From Atrina japonica (Eukaryota > Mollusca > Bivalvia > Pterioida > Pinnidae): 64,000 bases of DNA. The notes under the pieces are model-generated. The model was not told the origin of the DNA, did no database searches, and saw nothing but the letters and a program-made list of their open reading frames with translations. Made by a program: the position numbers and the translations under genes. Location of the stretch: assembly GCA_030159075.1 (NCBI GenBank), contig BROG01000005.1, positions 2,616,001 to 2,680,000 of the forward strand, written 5' to 3'. Below are positions 11,746 through 40,797 of the stretch, in pieces. The first letter of the stretch is position 1, and the number at the start of each line of letters is the position of its first letter.

Positions 11746-13711
11746 TTATGTTATTACAAGCTTCACGGGTGCATAAAGTTGGCAAAACGAAAAAGTTGAA
11801 AATTCCAAGAAAAAAGTTGGAAAAGCCAACGACAAAACGACAGATAGAAGACATTAAGGTTGCCTTAATACGCTTCCGTACTTAAAAGTAATATAAAGTG
11901 ATAATAAGGAAGCAAAACAACTTGGTGATATGTGGTTGTAACAAAGTTTGAAGAGTCACTTTTATATATAACATTATCCCCTAATATTCGGTGTTATACA
12001 GAGTCATTTTACATACACACTTTACCTCGAGTTAAGTACGAATAAATAGACAAATTAATAGTACTAGCTAACAGCAATTTAAAATGTGTAAACATTTTGT
12101 ATCTACATTCCTTTGCTTCCTTGTTTTCAATTAACAGTGACTGATACAAAATTAACTTCATGTGTTAAGTAGATAGCCTTGATTTCAGTTGTGAATGTTG
12201 TTAAGAAAGATAAAAGAAAGATTACTGTTAATCTACTTTCGGTACTCAAGCAACAACTGAATGACCGTCAATCTCCAATGAAAAACAATTGCCGATTTTT
12301 GTGAGATTCAAGGGCTATTGATGTTTGTGTTTATCGAATTATTCCCCTAATTCAGTTCAGAGGAGGTATACACGTGACTTTTTTGAGTTTGTAATTTATG
12401 TATGCCAAAAACGTCGATCCACCGTACCTGAACATCCCATAGCTTCCAACTGTCTCTGTGGCAAAAAGGCAAATGTTATTATCATTAGGTGCTCTTTGAA
12501 AATGTCTGAAAAAATCATATACATTTTAATGACAGTATTCGATGAGAAATACATCAATTACCGTATTTAAGCAGAAATTTTAGGCAGGATTTAATGTTTG
12601 CATTATTAGCGAGGTAAATATAAACGCATATGAAATGCAAAAAAAAGTAAATCTATTACTCTACTGCTTATGGTGTATATGTCTTCCAAACTTTCAAAAT
12701 GGATGATTTTTTATATTAGAAGTTTCAAATATTTAACGTTTTATACAAATAAAATGTTCTTCAAAAATCACAGTTTGAAAAAATAACGTTGCAAAGTCAT
12801 AATTTGTGAAAAGGAATCGATTTTTAATGATAAGCGAGTTAAGATTGGATTATTTCATGGATGGTAGAAATTTAAATCGTCGGCGTATTTCAATTAGTGT
12901 AACACTGTAATTGAAAAAAAAAGATCATTGTATCGACTAAACTTTCTATTAATTTATATCTAAATTACCTAGTGATATGTTGTCATAAGATTAAGAATGA
13001 TTTAAATATCTCAAATAATTTACAAGTTGTTTCTTAGTCATTCGTCTTTTTCAACTAGAGTTATCTCCCCTCTATTTGTCATCTACTAAATTATGTGGGG
13101 ATCTTGACATCTCCATGGCGCCTGACCCCCTAAGAATTTCCAAAGGTTCATGATTGCCTACAATTTTTTATCTATATTTCGTATTTTGCTACCGCTAATA
13201 TCCTTTTTTGGTCTGCGTAAAACTTTACAATTCAAAAATCCAAGACATTTTTGTAATTTAGATTATTGAAATTTTAAATAAAAATCTAAATATCAAATAT
13301 TTGAAACCAATTTGAAATTTTGATTTATTACCAAAAACCTAAAATTTAAAACATCTTAAATCGTTTTAAGTTTTTGAGATTTTGGATTTTAAGAATTTTA
13401 GATTTTTTATGGTTCAAAATTCCAAAATTTGTAGAAAAACGTATTACAGAATTTTACTTATGACTACTAAATACTATAATCCTCATTAGGCAAATATAAT
13501 TAATTAATCGATTGATGACTAATGTATAGGGATACGACTGTACAAATGTGACCAACACACGTATGTGAACTGGGTAATGCCAGCCTTATACATTTTGCTT
13601 GTTAGACATCAATCATGTGCCAGAATTTACCAGCAAAATCCAAGATGGCGGCGATCGAGAGAAAGTTTTTACACAAATAAAATTATGAAATAAAAAATAG
13701 GAAGCACTTAA
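11746..13711. other. Spacer, no gene seen
   Basis: AT-rich. 13220-13450 is an A/T block with many short self-complementary runs (aaatttaaa, ttttgaaatt), and 13640-13660 holds a short GC island 'aagatggcggcgatcg'. The open frame at 12325-12570 shows no recognisable domain. Confidence 0.5.
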
Positions 13712-14930
13712 ATTAAAAGGACACCGCTAACGTTTTGTACTCTTGATACAGCAGTTTCAGAATGAAGTCTGCTTCGTATGAATAAAGGAACAGGTCAGCC
13801 AATAAATGGGGCACAATTGGTTCCCATAGGAATGCCGACAGTTTGTTGAAAGACCATGTCTCCGAGTATTACAAATATATTGTCTATTAGAAATTCCAGC
13901 ATATTTTTATATCAACTTTAGAGTATTTATATGTAGAATCAGAGTAGTGTTGGATAAAATAAGTATCATCATAACCAATCACTAGATATTTAAATTTTAG
14001 GGTACCACCTTTAGTTAATAAAACAGTTGTTTATGATGCTAAAAAGTCTCTCTTACTTTTTTATGTGTAGAGAAGTCTTATATTTTGATACTGTGAATCT
14101 GAGAAAATTTGTGAGCCTATAAATTTTCTAAAAGTTGTTTAGAAATTTTAAGTATCCACATCTGATTTACACCGCTTCTGGACTAAGCAATTGTACAGTA
14201 TTGCTAAATTTCTCCTTAACGGCTGTCAGTACCTTGGTAAGGAGTAAAGATAAAGGTTTGGTAGAACATTTGCTGGATCCTGCTATGTAACTCTGCTTAT
14301 ATGGGGTTTTGTGAAGTTTAGGTATCCAATTAAATATGGTAGCTCAAAATCAGTATCGGTTGTAGGTACATTAAAAGAACGTAATTCGGACACGTGATTT
14401 TTAAAGTGAGCTACGTGTGTATATAGGATTACCAGAATTCGTATTAAACCCTAAGTCTTCTAATAAACAATTATGGCAATGTGCCTTACAAATAAAAAAC
14501 TATATTATTTGAGATTTTGTCTGCTAGGACCAGTACATCATCCATCCAGCTCGGTTACTACTTCTGGATCACTTAATATAGAGGGATAACGTGTTTCCAT
14601 AGTTCCTTTAAATTTCCGAGTACGAAATGTTATTAACCATCGTATAGCTTTTAGCCATTTAGACAAAGCGTCTGGTTCCACGTCTTCATCTTTGGCCCAT
14701 CGTCTGACATAATCCTCGACAGAATTCATAACTAACCGAAATTCTGTCGCCAATTAAAGGAACGGGATTCGCGGTATTTTGTACCTCTTGAAAAAAGATT
14801 TTTGAAGTATTCATTTTCAACAATAGAAACGTCGTCAGTGATGACATGCCCGATAGGATTACATTTGAAGGGAGATGACGCACATGAACACGTGACGGTG
14901 TTTTGTAGAAGACAGTTGATGTCTAGGCAC
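13712..14930 (-). mobile_element. Penelope-like element, minus-strand 5' part
   Basis: Reading leftward from about 14930: an N-terminal region (WAKDEDVEPDALSKWLKAIR, TRYPSILSDPEVVTELDG), the HLYWIPK..HK region and the GIPMGTNCAP block, ending near the codons before YIDD. The frame is broken many times and the 3' half is missing. It supplies the most upstream PLE coding sequence in the window. Confidence 0.75.
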
Positions 14931-15067
14931 TACAAAACCCGTTTGTAACTGAATAGCTTGAATGCGTTGCTGGGTGTATAGCTATATGAAATGCAAGTCT
15001 CAACTTAAAACATGGCGAAACACAGAACTGAACTTTTTGTGAATTAGAACATTGCTAAAGTTTAAAG

Positions 15068-15930
15068 CATAAAAATTTCAGATACCAAAGTATAAATCAA
15101 TAGAATGTCCAGGACACAGATACAAATCCGGTAAGAATGGACAAACACGGACCTCTGGAAACCAAGAGATGGAATCAGGTGCCATGGAGGAGTAAGCATC
15201 CCCTGTCGACCGGTCACACCCGCCGTGAGTCCACAGTCAAGTCCAATGAAGCACGTGAATAGTGTATCCTCTCCACAATTGGGACAGACGTCTCAACAAC
15301 CGCCAACGAAAAGGCAACTCAACATTTCACTTAGTGAAACAGAGTAATCACAAACAAGACTATTATACCGACCGCAAAGTTTGCGGAACGTTGACATTAA
15401 ACGCGGCTTTCGATATCCCTGTGTCAATAATTTGTCAGTGAGTAGTTTACCTCTGTATATGAAATCTTCATATGTTGTACACGCCCTGACATATCGGATC
15501 ATTTGTGAAATATAAACTCCATATGCGGGTGACTGAGGGATATTACTACTTAAATGTGGAAAATTTACGATGGGAAAGCCGAAATCGTCGCGTTTGTCGT
15601 ATAGCTTAGTTGATAATTTCCCGTCTGTGTTTATATTCAGTAAAATGTATGAATAAGTATGAAAAAAGTATGAAGCGTGTGTGCATGATTCTGTTGTATC
15701 TTTGATTTCTAGTTCGCTGGGATATATCGCATTGACATATGTATGAAAATTGTCATTATTAATTGACAAAACGTCGTCGATATATCTAAATGTCAAATTA
15801 AAGGACACCGCTAACTTTTTCTTCTTTTGATTCAGCATTTTCTGAATGAAGTCTGCTTCGTATGAATAAAGGAACATGTCGGCACAATTGGTTCCCATAG
15901 GAATGCCGACAGTTTGTTGAAGCATATATA
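15068..15930 (-). mobile_element. Penelope-like element, minus-strand 3' part
   Basis: Starts at the 3' tail (15068-15290) and runs through SLSEMLSC, the thumb region, RYIDDVLSINN and VGIPMGTNCA near 15900. A 24-nt gap between NCA and the DMF block removes the APLL codons, and a short insertion follows THASY. Beyond 15910 the PLE stops and unrelated sequence begins, so it is 5'-truncated. Confidence 0.8.
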
Positions 15931-17925
15931 CCTTTATCAAAAAGATCCAGCACAATGACATTACTACACTGTGGACTTAAATAAATTTCTCACACTTTGG
16001 ATATTATCATTACATCCATAGAGGTTACCAGTGCCAAGCTGTCGAGTCTAATATTCTTCGTGTTGTCTATGAAAGGGGGTACTCAAGGTGGGATTGGTCC
16101 AGTGGTAATTTTTTTCAATAATATGCACTCTCATAGACAAAATGGAATGGTCGGGGGAGTAGAAATATCGATAGAGTATCTGGTTACTCCCATGATTAAC
16201 CTATAACTATATACCCTTTTGCCCATTTGTCTCGCCAACATAAATTAATCCACACAAGGTACATTCAATTTCGTAAACAACGTTAGATGATTTACAATCC
16301 AGATGATCCCAGTTTCTGGTATTGTAATGCTTATTGGAAGATTGCTAGTGAATCCCTGATCAGTGTATCACTGTGTACAGTGATAAACTGTATTTCCTTT
16401 ACAATAGCCATATACAGACTTATAAGGTAGTTGAAGGGGAATTAGCTGTGATTTTTTTTCACAATTTTCCCCTTTTTACTACTTAGATTGATACACAATA
16501 ACAAAAAAGAGATATACACAGGCATAAAAAGTCTTGAATCCCTATATATTTTGTTAAAATTGCTTGAGAAACCCCAGGTAATGTCAAATAGTCACATTTA
16601 AAAGCAAAGGGGAAATAACAGTTACAATAGTATATTGTCTCGAAGAAAAATTGATTGTTTAAATTTGTGGTGTCCGTCGTCCAGTATAGCCCCTCATTCT
16701 CAATAGAAAATTGATACTATACCGGTCAATATACTAAAAGTTAACAAGCGATGTACCATATGTTAATTTATTACATTTTTTTTTATTAAATTTATCAATA
16801 AAATAAAAGCTTTATTTTTCACTGTTGTTTTCATTGAGTGTACTGTATTTTTATATGATTAATAAAAAATATAAATATTTTTCATTAAGTCAATCAAAAT
16901 ACAGCGCCAGGCCACCAATGAAAATCCGATTAATTAATCCCTTCTATAATGTAATGATAATTGTCAATTCATTGTTTGATTATAAACTGATTACTTTTGC
17001 TAGCAAATGCCAATAAATGATGATGCCGTGGTAAAACTTTTGAACACATACTGTAGATATGATGTCTCAATGAGGAATTTTCATGCGGTATTTATAACGC
17101 CGTATCAAAGCTAAACAAAATGGCTCCGCACAGACTTGTTCTGTCTCAACTAAAAAGCAGACGATATTATGTTTAGATGGAGTTTAAGTGTTTAAGTGGT
17201 CGAAAGGCGGTGGAAATGTTTAATATATCCACTTTCTACGTCAACAGTTCGAAAGTTTTTGAAAAAAATCACTGACACTGGAGATACAGTACAGAAAATG
17301 AACATCGAATTGGGCGATCTTCGTAGGGAGTTTGCTGTCCATGCCTAGGCCGAACTTTCTGCCCTACTTTTAAGCGATTTTTTGTGGTAAAATCAGGGGC
17401 AGGAGTCCTCCCACATACTTTCTTCGTAGCAATTTCACAGCAGTTTAGCGATCATTTTAATAAAATATTTCTTATCGCTGACGTCTGATATTTGTTGATA
17501 TGCTTACTTGATCTTTTAGATTTATAAATCCATCGTCACTAAGTTGTGACATGGCATAATTCCATATCTATGAGACGTTTATTCTAGCTACCCATCGTTT
17601 TTTGTATGTACGTCGTCTGTATATGAAAATGTAAGACGTTCGCTGATTGGATGATTATAAATGCATATTCATTGTTTCATTTCTTATGTAAGATTCTGTC
17701 GTAACCTACCAACTCACCAGGCCTTTGTACTATAGAAAGTATATGAATGATACTTAAAATTAATCTACACAATAAATTACACCTTTTCAGAAACTTCAAA
17801 CAAGTGATGTATTTCAATCAAACCCTGGTTTGTTTACATTTCACAAGCCGTACAGTAGACATGATCAGAACAACAGATAGTCTAAATCTAGGACCTGAAC
17901 TTAACTGGAAAATGTAATAAATAGA
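15931..17925. other. Spacer with a half MITE at 16430-16580
   Basis: 16430-16580 is one arm of the AAAGGGGCATT family ('gaattagctgtgattttttt', 'agatatacacaggcataaaa', 'ttgcttgagaaacccc'). The rest is AT-rich with no gene that I can support. Confidence 0.5.
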
Positions 17926-18066
17926 ATATTTGACAATTGTTTTTTAATAACATGTTTATTACATTGAGCGTAGCGGGAGAATACATATACGCACTCGTAT
18001 TAAATATGTATTCTCTTGCCTCACTCGATGTTATAAACATGTTATTCAAAAACAATTGTCAAATAT
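17926..18066. mobile_element. 141-bp fold-back hairpin (MITE-like)
   Basis: About 62-nt arms: 'atatttgacaattgtttttt' at the left pairs with 'aaaaacaattgtcaaatat' at the right, and 'gggagaatacata' pairs with 'tatgtattctc' across a loop of about 17 nt. Roughly 53 of 62 positions pair. Too long for an ordinary miRNA precursor; a short fold-back transposon is more likely. Confidence 0.7.
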
Positions 18067-19165
18067 CCTCTATATATTCACTTTTACATACATTGCATTT
18101 TCTATATACAGAGATTCAAATAATTTCTGAAGTAATACTGTAAGATATCGACATATGTTTAAATAAAGTGTCACGTAAAAAGTCGATATTGTTGACACTG
18201 TATGTTGGTATGTATGTAGTTTGGTACATTGGCAGATATGTATAATCATGTCATACCTAATAATAAACTTTATATTATGAAGCCTACGAGTGTATGCAAA
18301 ATGAAGGTTTCTTGCAAAGCAAAATACTCGTAATTTATCGCCCTACATTGAAGTATCAAGAATAGAAATCGTATTGAAAAACGCGTCGCCTGCAAAAAAC
18401 ATTGTTTACTTATTGTCATAGAAACATGGGTTGAAGTGGAATAAATGTGACTGTAAAGATCATGCACGATAACATCGACAAAGGCAAATCTGACATCTAA
18501 AGGTCGTTTATATTTTACAAACAAGACGAGGAAGTAACGTTTTGTTATGTAACGAGGTCTCCTACTAGCTACAATTTCTGGATACATATTTTTATCGTTA
18601 AGAATCTGTGTTAGAATATATCCAAGTATTTGTTAAGTATTACCCACTGCATGTAGACATTATTAATACGGAATATTTATATGCTTAGCTGCACAATGTG
18701 GATTCCCTCTTGGTTTATGGATAAAGTTATGATAATTTTATATTGTTTATGAGTGATATGTTATATATTAATTGTCCATTTCCCCTTTTGTATGTATCAA
18801 TTATTCTATACCTTTGGGAGCAGCCTTCCATAATACTCTGTTATATCTACACCACATTCGATATTTCTTCATATAATAACTTGTGATATTTTCAGCAGCA
18901 ATTGAAACTCCATCTAAGACTACTACACATGAGTTACTTCTCAAAAGCTACACGGAGTTGGCAATTAAATTTATTATTTGACCTTGCATGATACCACTTG
19001 TCCTTTCGGAAATATACATTCATATTAAATTTGAGCTCAACTGATGAAGTCAATCGTCCTGAGCATTTCTCTTTTGTTAATACTTTAACTTTGGTATTGT
19101 TAATTATATTTATTGCTATATTCTAAGACACGAAGATTCGAAATTTACAAACAATATCATAGATA
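18067..19165. other. Spacer, no gene seen
   Basis: AT-rich. A minus-strand open frame at 18270-18587 has no recognised motif, no neighbours and no splice support. Confidence 0.5.
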
Positions 19166-20016
19166 TTAAATAGGCATTAGCTGTGTTTTTCTTTTTTTTT
19201 TTTTTAGTTATGTTTTACTACTTAGATTGAAAAGCTAGCGGTGTCCTTTGATTTCACATTTAGATATATCGACGACGTTTTGTCAATTAATAATGATATT
19301 TCCATACATATGTCAATGCAATATATCCCAGCGAACTAGAAATTCAACGGATACAACAGAATTAAGCACACACGCTTCATACTTAGACATTTTACTTACT
19401 ATAGACACAGACGGGAAATTGGCAACTAAGCTTTACGACAAACACGACGATTTCGACTTTCCCCTTGTAAATTTTCCACATTTAAATAGTAACATCACAC
19501 AGTCACCCGCATATGGGGTTTATATTTCGCAAATGATCCGATATGTCAGGGCGTGTTCAACATATGAACATTTCATATACAGATGTAAACTACTCACTGA
19601 CAAATTATTGACACATTATCGAAAACCGCGTTTGATTTGACTATGGACTAACGGCGGGTGTGACCGTTCGACAGGGGATGCTTACTCCTCCATGGCACCT
19701 GATCCCACCTCTTGGTTTTAGGAGGTCCGTGTTTGTCCATTTTCGCCGGATTAGTATCTGTGTCCTGGACATCCTAAATATTTATACTTTGGTATCGGAG
19801 ATGTTTTATCTATACAATAACAAAAAAGAGATAAAAAAGGCATAGGAATTCTTAAACTCCTATATCGTTCGTGAAAACACAGTTTTCAATTTTCACAAAA
19901 TATGATATTTTTATGCCTGTGTATACCTCTTATTTGTTATTGTAGAAGAAGTACAAGTATTAAAAGTAGAAAAAATCATAATAATTTGTTGGTTAACAAA
20001 GCTACTCCCTTTTTAA
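19166..20016. mobile_element. AAAGGGGCATT MITE split by a PLE insertion
   Basis: Left half 19166-19228 ends 'ctacttagattga'. The right half resumes at about 19812 with 'caataacaaaaaagagat'. In intact copies these are continuous ('cttagattgatacacaataac'). The right half continues through both inner arms to about 20016. Confidence 0.75.
19229..19811 (+). mobile_element. 5'-truncated PLE inserted in the MITE
   Basis: Begins mid-domain at KLAVSFDFTFRYIDDVLSIN, then a short frame-shifted stretch, the YLDILLTIDTDGKLATKLYD region, the thumb region and the 3' tail ending 'tttggtatcggagatg'. It carries small indels and lacks about 100 bp covering the end of the frame (after YRKPRL the tail follows at once). 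Confidence 0.8.
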
Positions 20017-20137
20017 AATCTGGTCATATGTCTTGTTCACAAGTCACACCTCCATGACACATTTTAGGAAGCCATATTATTATTACATTATTATGTCAAA
20101 TGTACATTGTTTAATTGAACATATATCAAATATAAAA

Positions 20138-21362
20138 AATTTCAGATACCAAAGTATAAATCAATAGAATGCCAAGGACATAGATACAAATCCGGTAAAA
20201 ATGGACAAACACGGATCTCTGGAAACCAAGAGGTGGGATCAGGTGCCATGGAGGAGTAAGCATCCCCTGTCGACCGGTCACACCCGCAGTGAGTCCACAG
20301 TCAAGTCCAATGAAACACGTGAGGAGTGTATCCTCGTCACAATTGGTACAGACGTCTCAACAACCGCCAACAAAAAGGTAACTCAACATTTCACTTAGTG
20401 AAACAGAGTAATTGCAAACAAGACTATTATACCGGCCGTAAAATTTGCGGAACGTTGACATTAAACGCGGTTTTCGATATCCCTGTGTCAATAATTTGTC
20501 AGTGAGTAGTTTACCTCTGTATATGAAATCTTCATATGTTGTACACGCCCTGACATATCGGATCATTTGTGAAATATAAACTCCATATGCGGGTGACTGA
20601 GGGATATTACTACTTAAATGTGGAAAATTTACGATGGGAAAGCCGAAATCGTCGCGTTTGTCGTATAGCTTAATTGCTAATTCCCCGTCTGTGTTTACAT
20701 TAAGTAAAATGTCTAAGTATGAAGCGTGTGTGCTTGATTCTGTTGTATCTTTAATTTCTAAAATTTTTGAAAATTGTCATTATTTATTGATAAAACGTCG
20801 TCGATATATCTAAATGTCAAATTAAAGGACACCGCTAACTTTTTCTTCTTTTGATTCAGCAGTTTCTGAATGAAGTCTGCTTCGTATGAATAAAGGAACA
20901 GGTCGGCCAATAAAGGAGCACAATTGGTTCCCATAGGAATGCCGACAGTTTGTTGAAAGACCACGTCTCCGAACATTACAATTATATTGTCTATTAGAAA
21001 TTCCAGCATGTTTTTTATATCAACTTCAGTGTATTTATGTGTAGAATCAGGGTGGTGTTTGACGAAATAAGTATCCTGATAGCTAATCACTAGATATCTA
21101 ATTTTTCGGGTACCACCTTTAATAAAAAAACAGTTTTCTATGATGCTGAAAAGTTTTTGTTTTAATTTTTTATGTGGAATAGTTGTGTAAAGAGTAAAGA
21201 AGTCATTAGTTTTGATACTGTGAATTCGAGAAAAATTGTGTGCCTTCAAATTTTCTAAAAGCTGTTTAGAATTTTTAAGTATCCACATCTGATTTACACC
21301 GCTTCTGGAATAATCAAATGGACAGTATTGTTGAAGTTTCTCCTTAACGGCTGTCAATATCT
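20138..21362 (-). mobile_element. Penelope-like element, minus strand
   Basis: From the 3' end at 20138 to a 5' truncation at about 21362. Encodes LTAVKEKLQQY, GVNQMWILKNSKQLLENLKA, TTIPHKKLKQKLFSIIENCF, GGTRKIRYLVISYQDTYF, GIPMGTNCAPLLADLFLYSY and RYIDDVLSINNDN in one frame of 199 codons (20758-21357), then the thumb frame (20357-20566). A deletion after NNDNF breaks the link between them. It keeps the KGGTRK segment lost from the copy at 8757. Confidence 0.85.
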
Positions 21363-21892
21363 CAAAAAGTTTTATTTATACCATAAGTTCGTCTATAGAT
21401 TAAGATATATTGACCAAAATATATAATTCATGTTCGGCGAAAAAAATCAAGATGCATTATCTAACACATACAAGTTACGTTAAAATAATTTCGATGGGAG
21501 ACGTCTGTGCTTCCAATTTTCCAATTTCGCTGAATTGATTCATAATTCATGTTTATAAGGCAGATTTCACAATAGAGTTACTGACAAAAGATGATATTAG
21601 GTAAGTCATTATATCCCAGTTCAAGGGTTTCAATAATAACGTCATACTATGTATCAGTGAAAATGTGTTCATTACACCCAAACGTTCAATTTCACGAAGG
21701 ACACATTAACTTTGACATTTTGTACTACCCTTATAGGGAAGCACATGATCGTCATGGAACGATCAAAACCGCGATAATAAGTTTAATACATGTTATGTAA
21801 TACATGAACAGCGTCATTATACAAACATGAATATGTATTCAATGAATATACAGTGCAACTGCATATATCATCCAGTAATTTTATTTTTGTTT

Positions 21893-22137
21893 GCGAACCG
21901 GCCTGGTTCAGTCGGTAGCGCGTTCGACTCTTGATCGTAGGGTCGTGAGTTCTAGTCCAGCCCGCGGGAGGTTTGTTTAATGTCCTTCGGATGAGACAGT
22001 AAAACTCGAGGTCCCGTGTCGCAGTAGGTGTCGGCACATTAAAAACCCTCACTGTTCAATGGCCGTAAGTGCGCCGAGCATTTGGTGACGTCTCCATATG
22101 AGTGAAAGATTCTTGAATGGGACGTTAAATAAGAATA
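21893..22137 (+). mobile_element. tRNA-derived SINE with conserved tail
   Basis: tRNA-like head: box A 'tggttcagtcggtagcgcgt', box B 'gagttctagtccagc'. Then a body with 'ggtcccgtgtcgcagtaggt', 'tgacgtctccatatgagtga' and the end 'gaatgggacgttaaataaga'. This head-body-tail layout is typical of molluscan SINEs. It lies about 360 bp upstream of the gene B start. Confidence 0.8.
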
Positions 22138-22498
22138 AAGGAATCCTTAACCTATTTAAACTCGTTACATAGCAGTTAGGTAAGTTGACTGACTACCCTC
22201 ATCTAAAATACTCTGGAGATGATTTAGCGTTAAAATAAGCAAGCTGTTCAAACAATAACAAAGCATCTATTACAGTTATTGAAATTTACAAAACCGTAAT
22301 ATGAATGAATACATTTGTCTTGGTGTTTGCTAAAAATATATTTATCACGTGTACCTGAATTATATCTGCAGTTAAAGGGCTATTCACATTGTGTAAACAG
22401 AATTAAACTTCCTGAATGTAGTATATAATATCGCCCTAGTATTGACGCATATGTATGTGACAACCAGGAACAGAAATACCAGGTAAGTTTATATAAAA
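22138..22498 (+). promoter_or_regulatory. Gene B 5' flank
   Basis: The likely proximal promoter and leader lie here. TATA-like strings occur at about 22421 ('gtatataata') and at 22488. The ATG at 22499 has A at -3 and G at +4, a good initiation context. A 'caggtaagt' donor-like string at about 22477 lies immediately before the ATG; whether it is used cannot be told. Confidence 0.35.
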
Positions 22499-38345
<15,847 letters not shown>

Positions 38346-38684
38346 CTACAAAACATCTCTTGGGTAAATGTGCTTGGATATTCCACTTTGAATATAGTGG
38401 TAGAATGTGTTTCAAACTTTACCAAATATACTGAATGACATTGAAATTTCCTTGGATATTAAGTAAAAGTAAAAAGGATTAGTAGCATGTTCATTCACTT
38501 TGCAGAATTATATTATTATATCAAGGCTTCCGTACATAGTTATTTCGCCTACCTAGTATTTCAAGACGTCGTCACTGCAATAAATGCATTTTTGTATTCA
38601 TTATTTCCACTAGGATACAAAACAAGAGAAACATAAAACCAATCTACGCTTGGCGAAAAGGATGGTGGCAAGTTTAGACAGACG

Positions 38685-38690
38685 AATAAA
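38685..38690 (+). promoter_or_regulatory. Candidate polyadenylation signal, gene B
   Basis: AATAAATAAA about 340 nt after the stop codon, within the 3' flank alignable to gene A. Confidence 0.35.
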
Positions 38691-38699
38691 TAAAGTATA

Positions 38700-39605
38700 C
38701 ATTTCATCATTTTTATCATCAAAATGCATCCTCTGGTAATATAATTTATATTAAATGTAATTTTAATTACGAGATGAGAAAAGGGTAAAAACTTTTTTAT
38801 TTTATTTTTATATATGTATTTCATATAAATCCATATTATTCAAACAAATATCATTCGTTAAGTTATAAGTCATTTCCTATTCAATTTCAATACAATTATT
38901 ACTACTGACCTTTAATCTTTTGAGGTCATTGTGTTTGTGTAATAGTACTGATATTTTTATCAGAATACAAAGTTTTTAAAATGTCTCTTTGTCACATGTG
39001 TAAATAGGAATTATGGCATAAGGAATTTAATTTGAAATACACTAAATCTTGAAAACAATTTTTTTTTATTTTATTAACAAATACACTATGTAAGTGTTAA
39101 GTTTGACAAAAGTGGCTTTAAAAATGACTCCCCCTAAATGTTTTGAAACAATGAGCTTATATTTATCGGCATATTTCAGCGATATGCGCCGTTTGTTCAT
39201 TGCTTTCTGCACTTTCTGATTGATATTTCATATTCTGAACATGTGCTTAAAACCATTTGTTGTTTTGTATATAAACATTTCATGCATATCTAAATATTTA
39301 AAATATTTTTTCTTTTACTTTGCTATGTGTGCATTGTTCGATTAGGTGGCTTATTTGGCTGTTTTATTCATAAGCACTTATAATTTCACATCACACAGTA
39401 TATTTGTTTCGAAAATTAGATTTTATTTTGAAATGGCTGATTTAGTGAGTTGATGATCTTGTAACATACAAGAGGATCTAGGTTTTACTTTAGATTTGAA
39501 CCACGAATTTAAAAGTTGGTCAACATAGACGATCATAGTCTTGTATAAATGTGATCATTTTGCGAATAAATAACAATAAACATACTTTAACTTCACAAAT
39601 AATTA
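38700..39605. other. Intergenic, no gene seen
   Basis: AT-rich sequence after gene B. No recognised repeat or coding signal. Confidence 0.45.
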
Positions 39606-39846
39606 GCCCCTTGACCTTTATCAAGTGATAGACGACAATGATCATAAACAGGATAAACATTGATAAACATTTGCAATGAAGCTGTTAATTGTCCAGCTTT
39701 GTTACCATGTAACGTATTTAGATATTGTCGTCTTTCACTTTATAAAGGCCAAGGGGCATTGAAACTGTTGATTAACCAACTTTGATACCATGTAAATTAT
39801 ATAGATTAGATATTGTCGTTTTTTAATTTCATAGAGGCCAAGGGGT
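39606..39846. mobile_element. Short TIR element with a doubled right end
   Basis: 'gccccttgacctttatcaag' + 'tgatagacgacaat' at 39606 is inverted as 'attgtcgtctttcacttta' + 'taaaggccaaggggc', ending at 39757. A second right end follows at about 39811-39846 ('gatattgtcgtttttt' ... 'aggccaagggg'), as in a partial tandem copy. Confidence 0.65.
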
Positions 39847-40797
39847 AAAACTTTTGTGAATTCAAAGTGTGTTTACTGTTTTTAATTTTTTTTTTTTTTT
39901 GGTTTTTTTAGGTTTTTTTTTCGCCTAACAATACTTCCCTTTGGGGGACATTGAATTTTATTGTGGTCATTTTGTACTATATCTTCAGAAGAATGTATGA
40001 TTGGGAGGTGTAAACAATGGATAGATCCACTGACAGAATTCAGGGATGTATGATTTAGCATCATAATTTACACGCAATATGACCTTGTTCACTCCTGAAT
40101 TATGACAGTAGACCATACTATTGATTGATCTTGGTGAATCTAAATTTGACCGAAGGGATTGATGAATTGAACATGTAAAACGTATTCAATAAATTATTAA
40201 TGAATGTGTGTTTTTTCATAATTTGTTCTTTTTAGAATGCGAAAATCTGCAAGTAAAAATTAATAATGAAGCTCAAGTTCATTAGAACACGACGAATAAG
40301 ATGTGCAATGGTCTGAACATGAAGACCAATTGCGAATCCCGAACGGGATAGGACCAGGTGTCCGGAAGGAGTCAGCGTCCTCTGCTGGCGATGTTTTATA
40401 ATGTGTAGATTTAACAGCGTACTTGTGAAATAAAACAGTCATCTATATGTTTGATATAACATTTAGTGAGGAAAACACATATACATAATATCGCGTTCAT
40501 TCTTTCATATGATTTTACACGTCAAAATCAAACATTTGTTATAACTTTCAGAATGATAATCCCTGGCCTGATAAACAAAGTAAGGAGAGATTCAATTCTA
40601 AAATTATTTTTAATACATGAAATCATTTCTATAAAAAATGTAGTAAACAGTCATCTTTCAATGTTTTACCGATATTTGTGCTTTATATAGACTTGTATTT
40701 CTCTACACTACATGCATCCATTGTCATTTAAATTAGGATTAAACACTTATCACCTCTATCTCTTCGACCAGTTCTCATTTTCGGAATTCTACTCACC

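Noticed and set aside
18270..18587. Minus-strand 105-codon open frame
   Set aside because: No motif, no splice context, and compositionally like surrounding AT-rich DNA.
21893..21970. tRNA gene
   Set aside because: Has box A and B motifs but is joined to a SINE body and does not form a clean cloverleaf; the same applies at 6615, 34330, 40828, 57240 and 61620.
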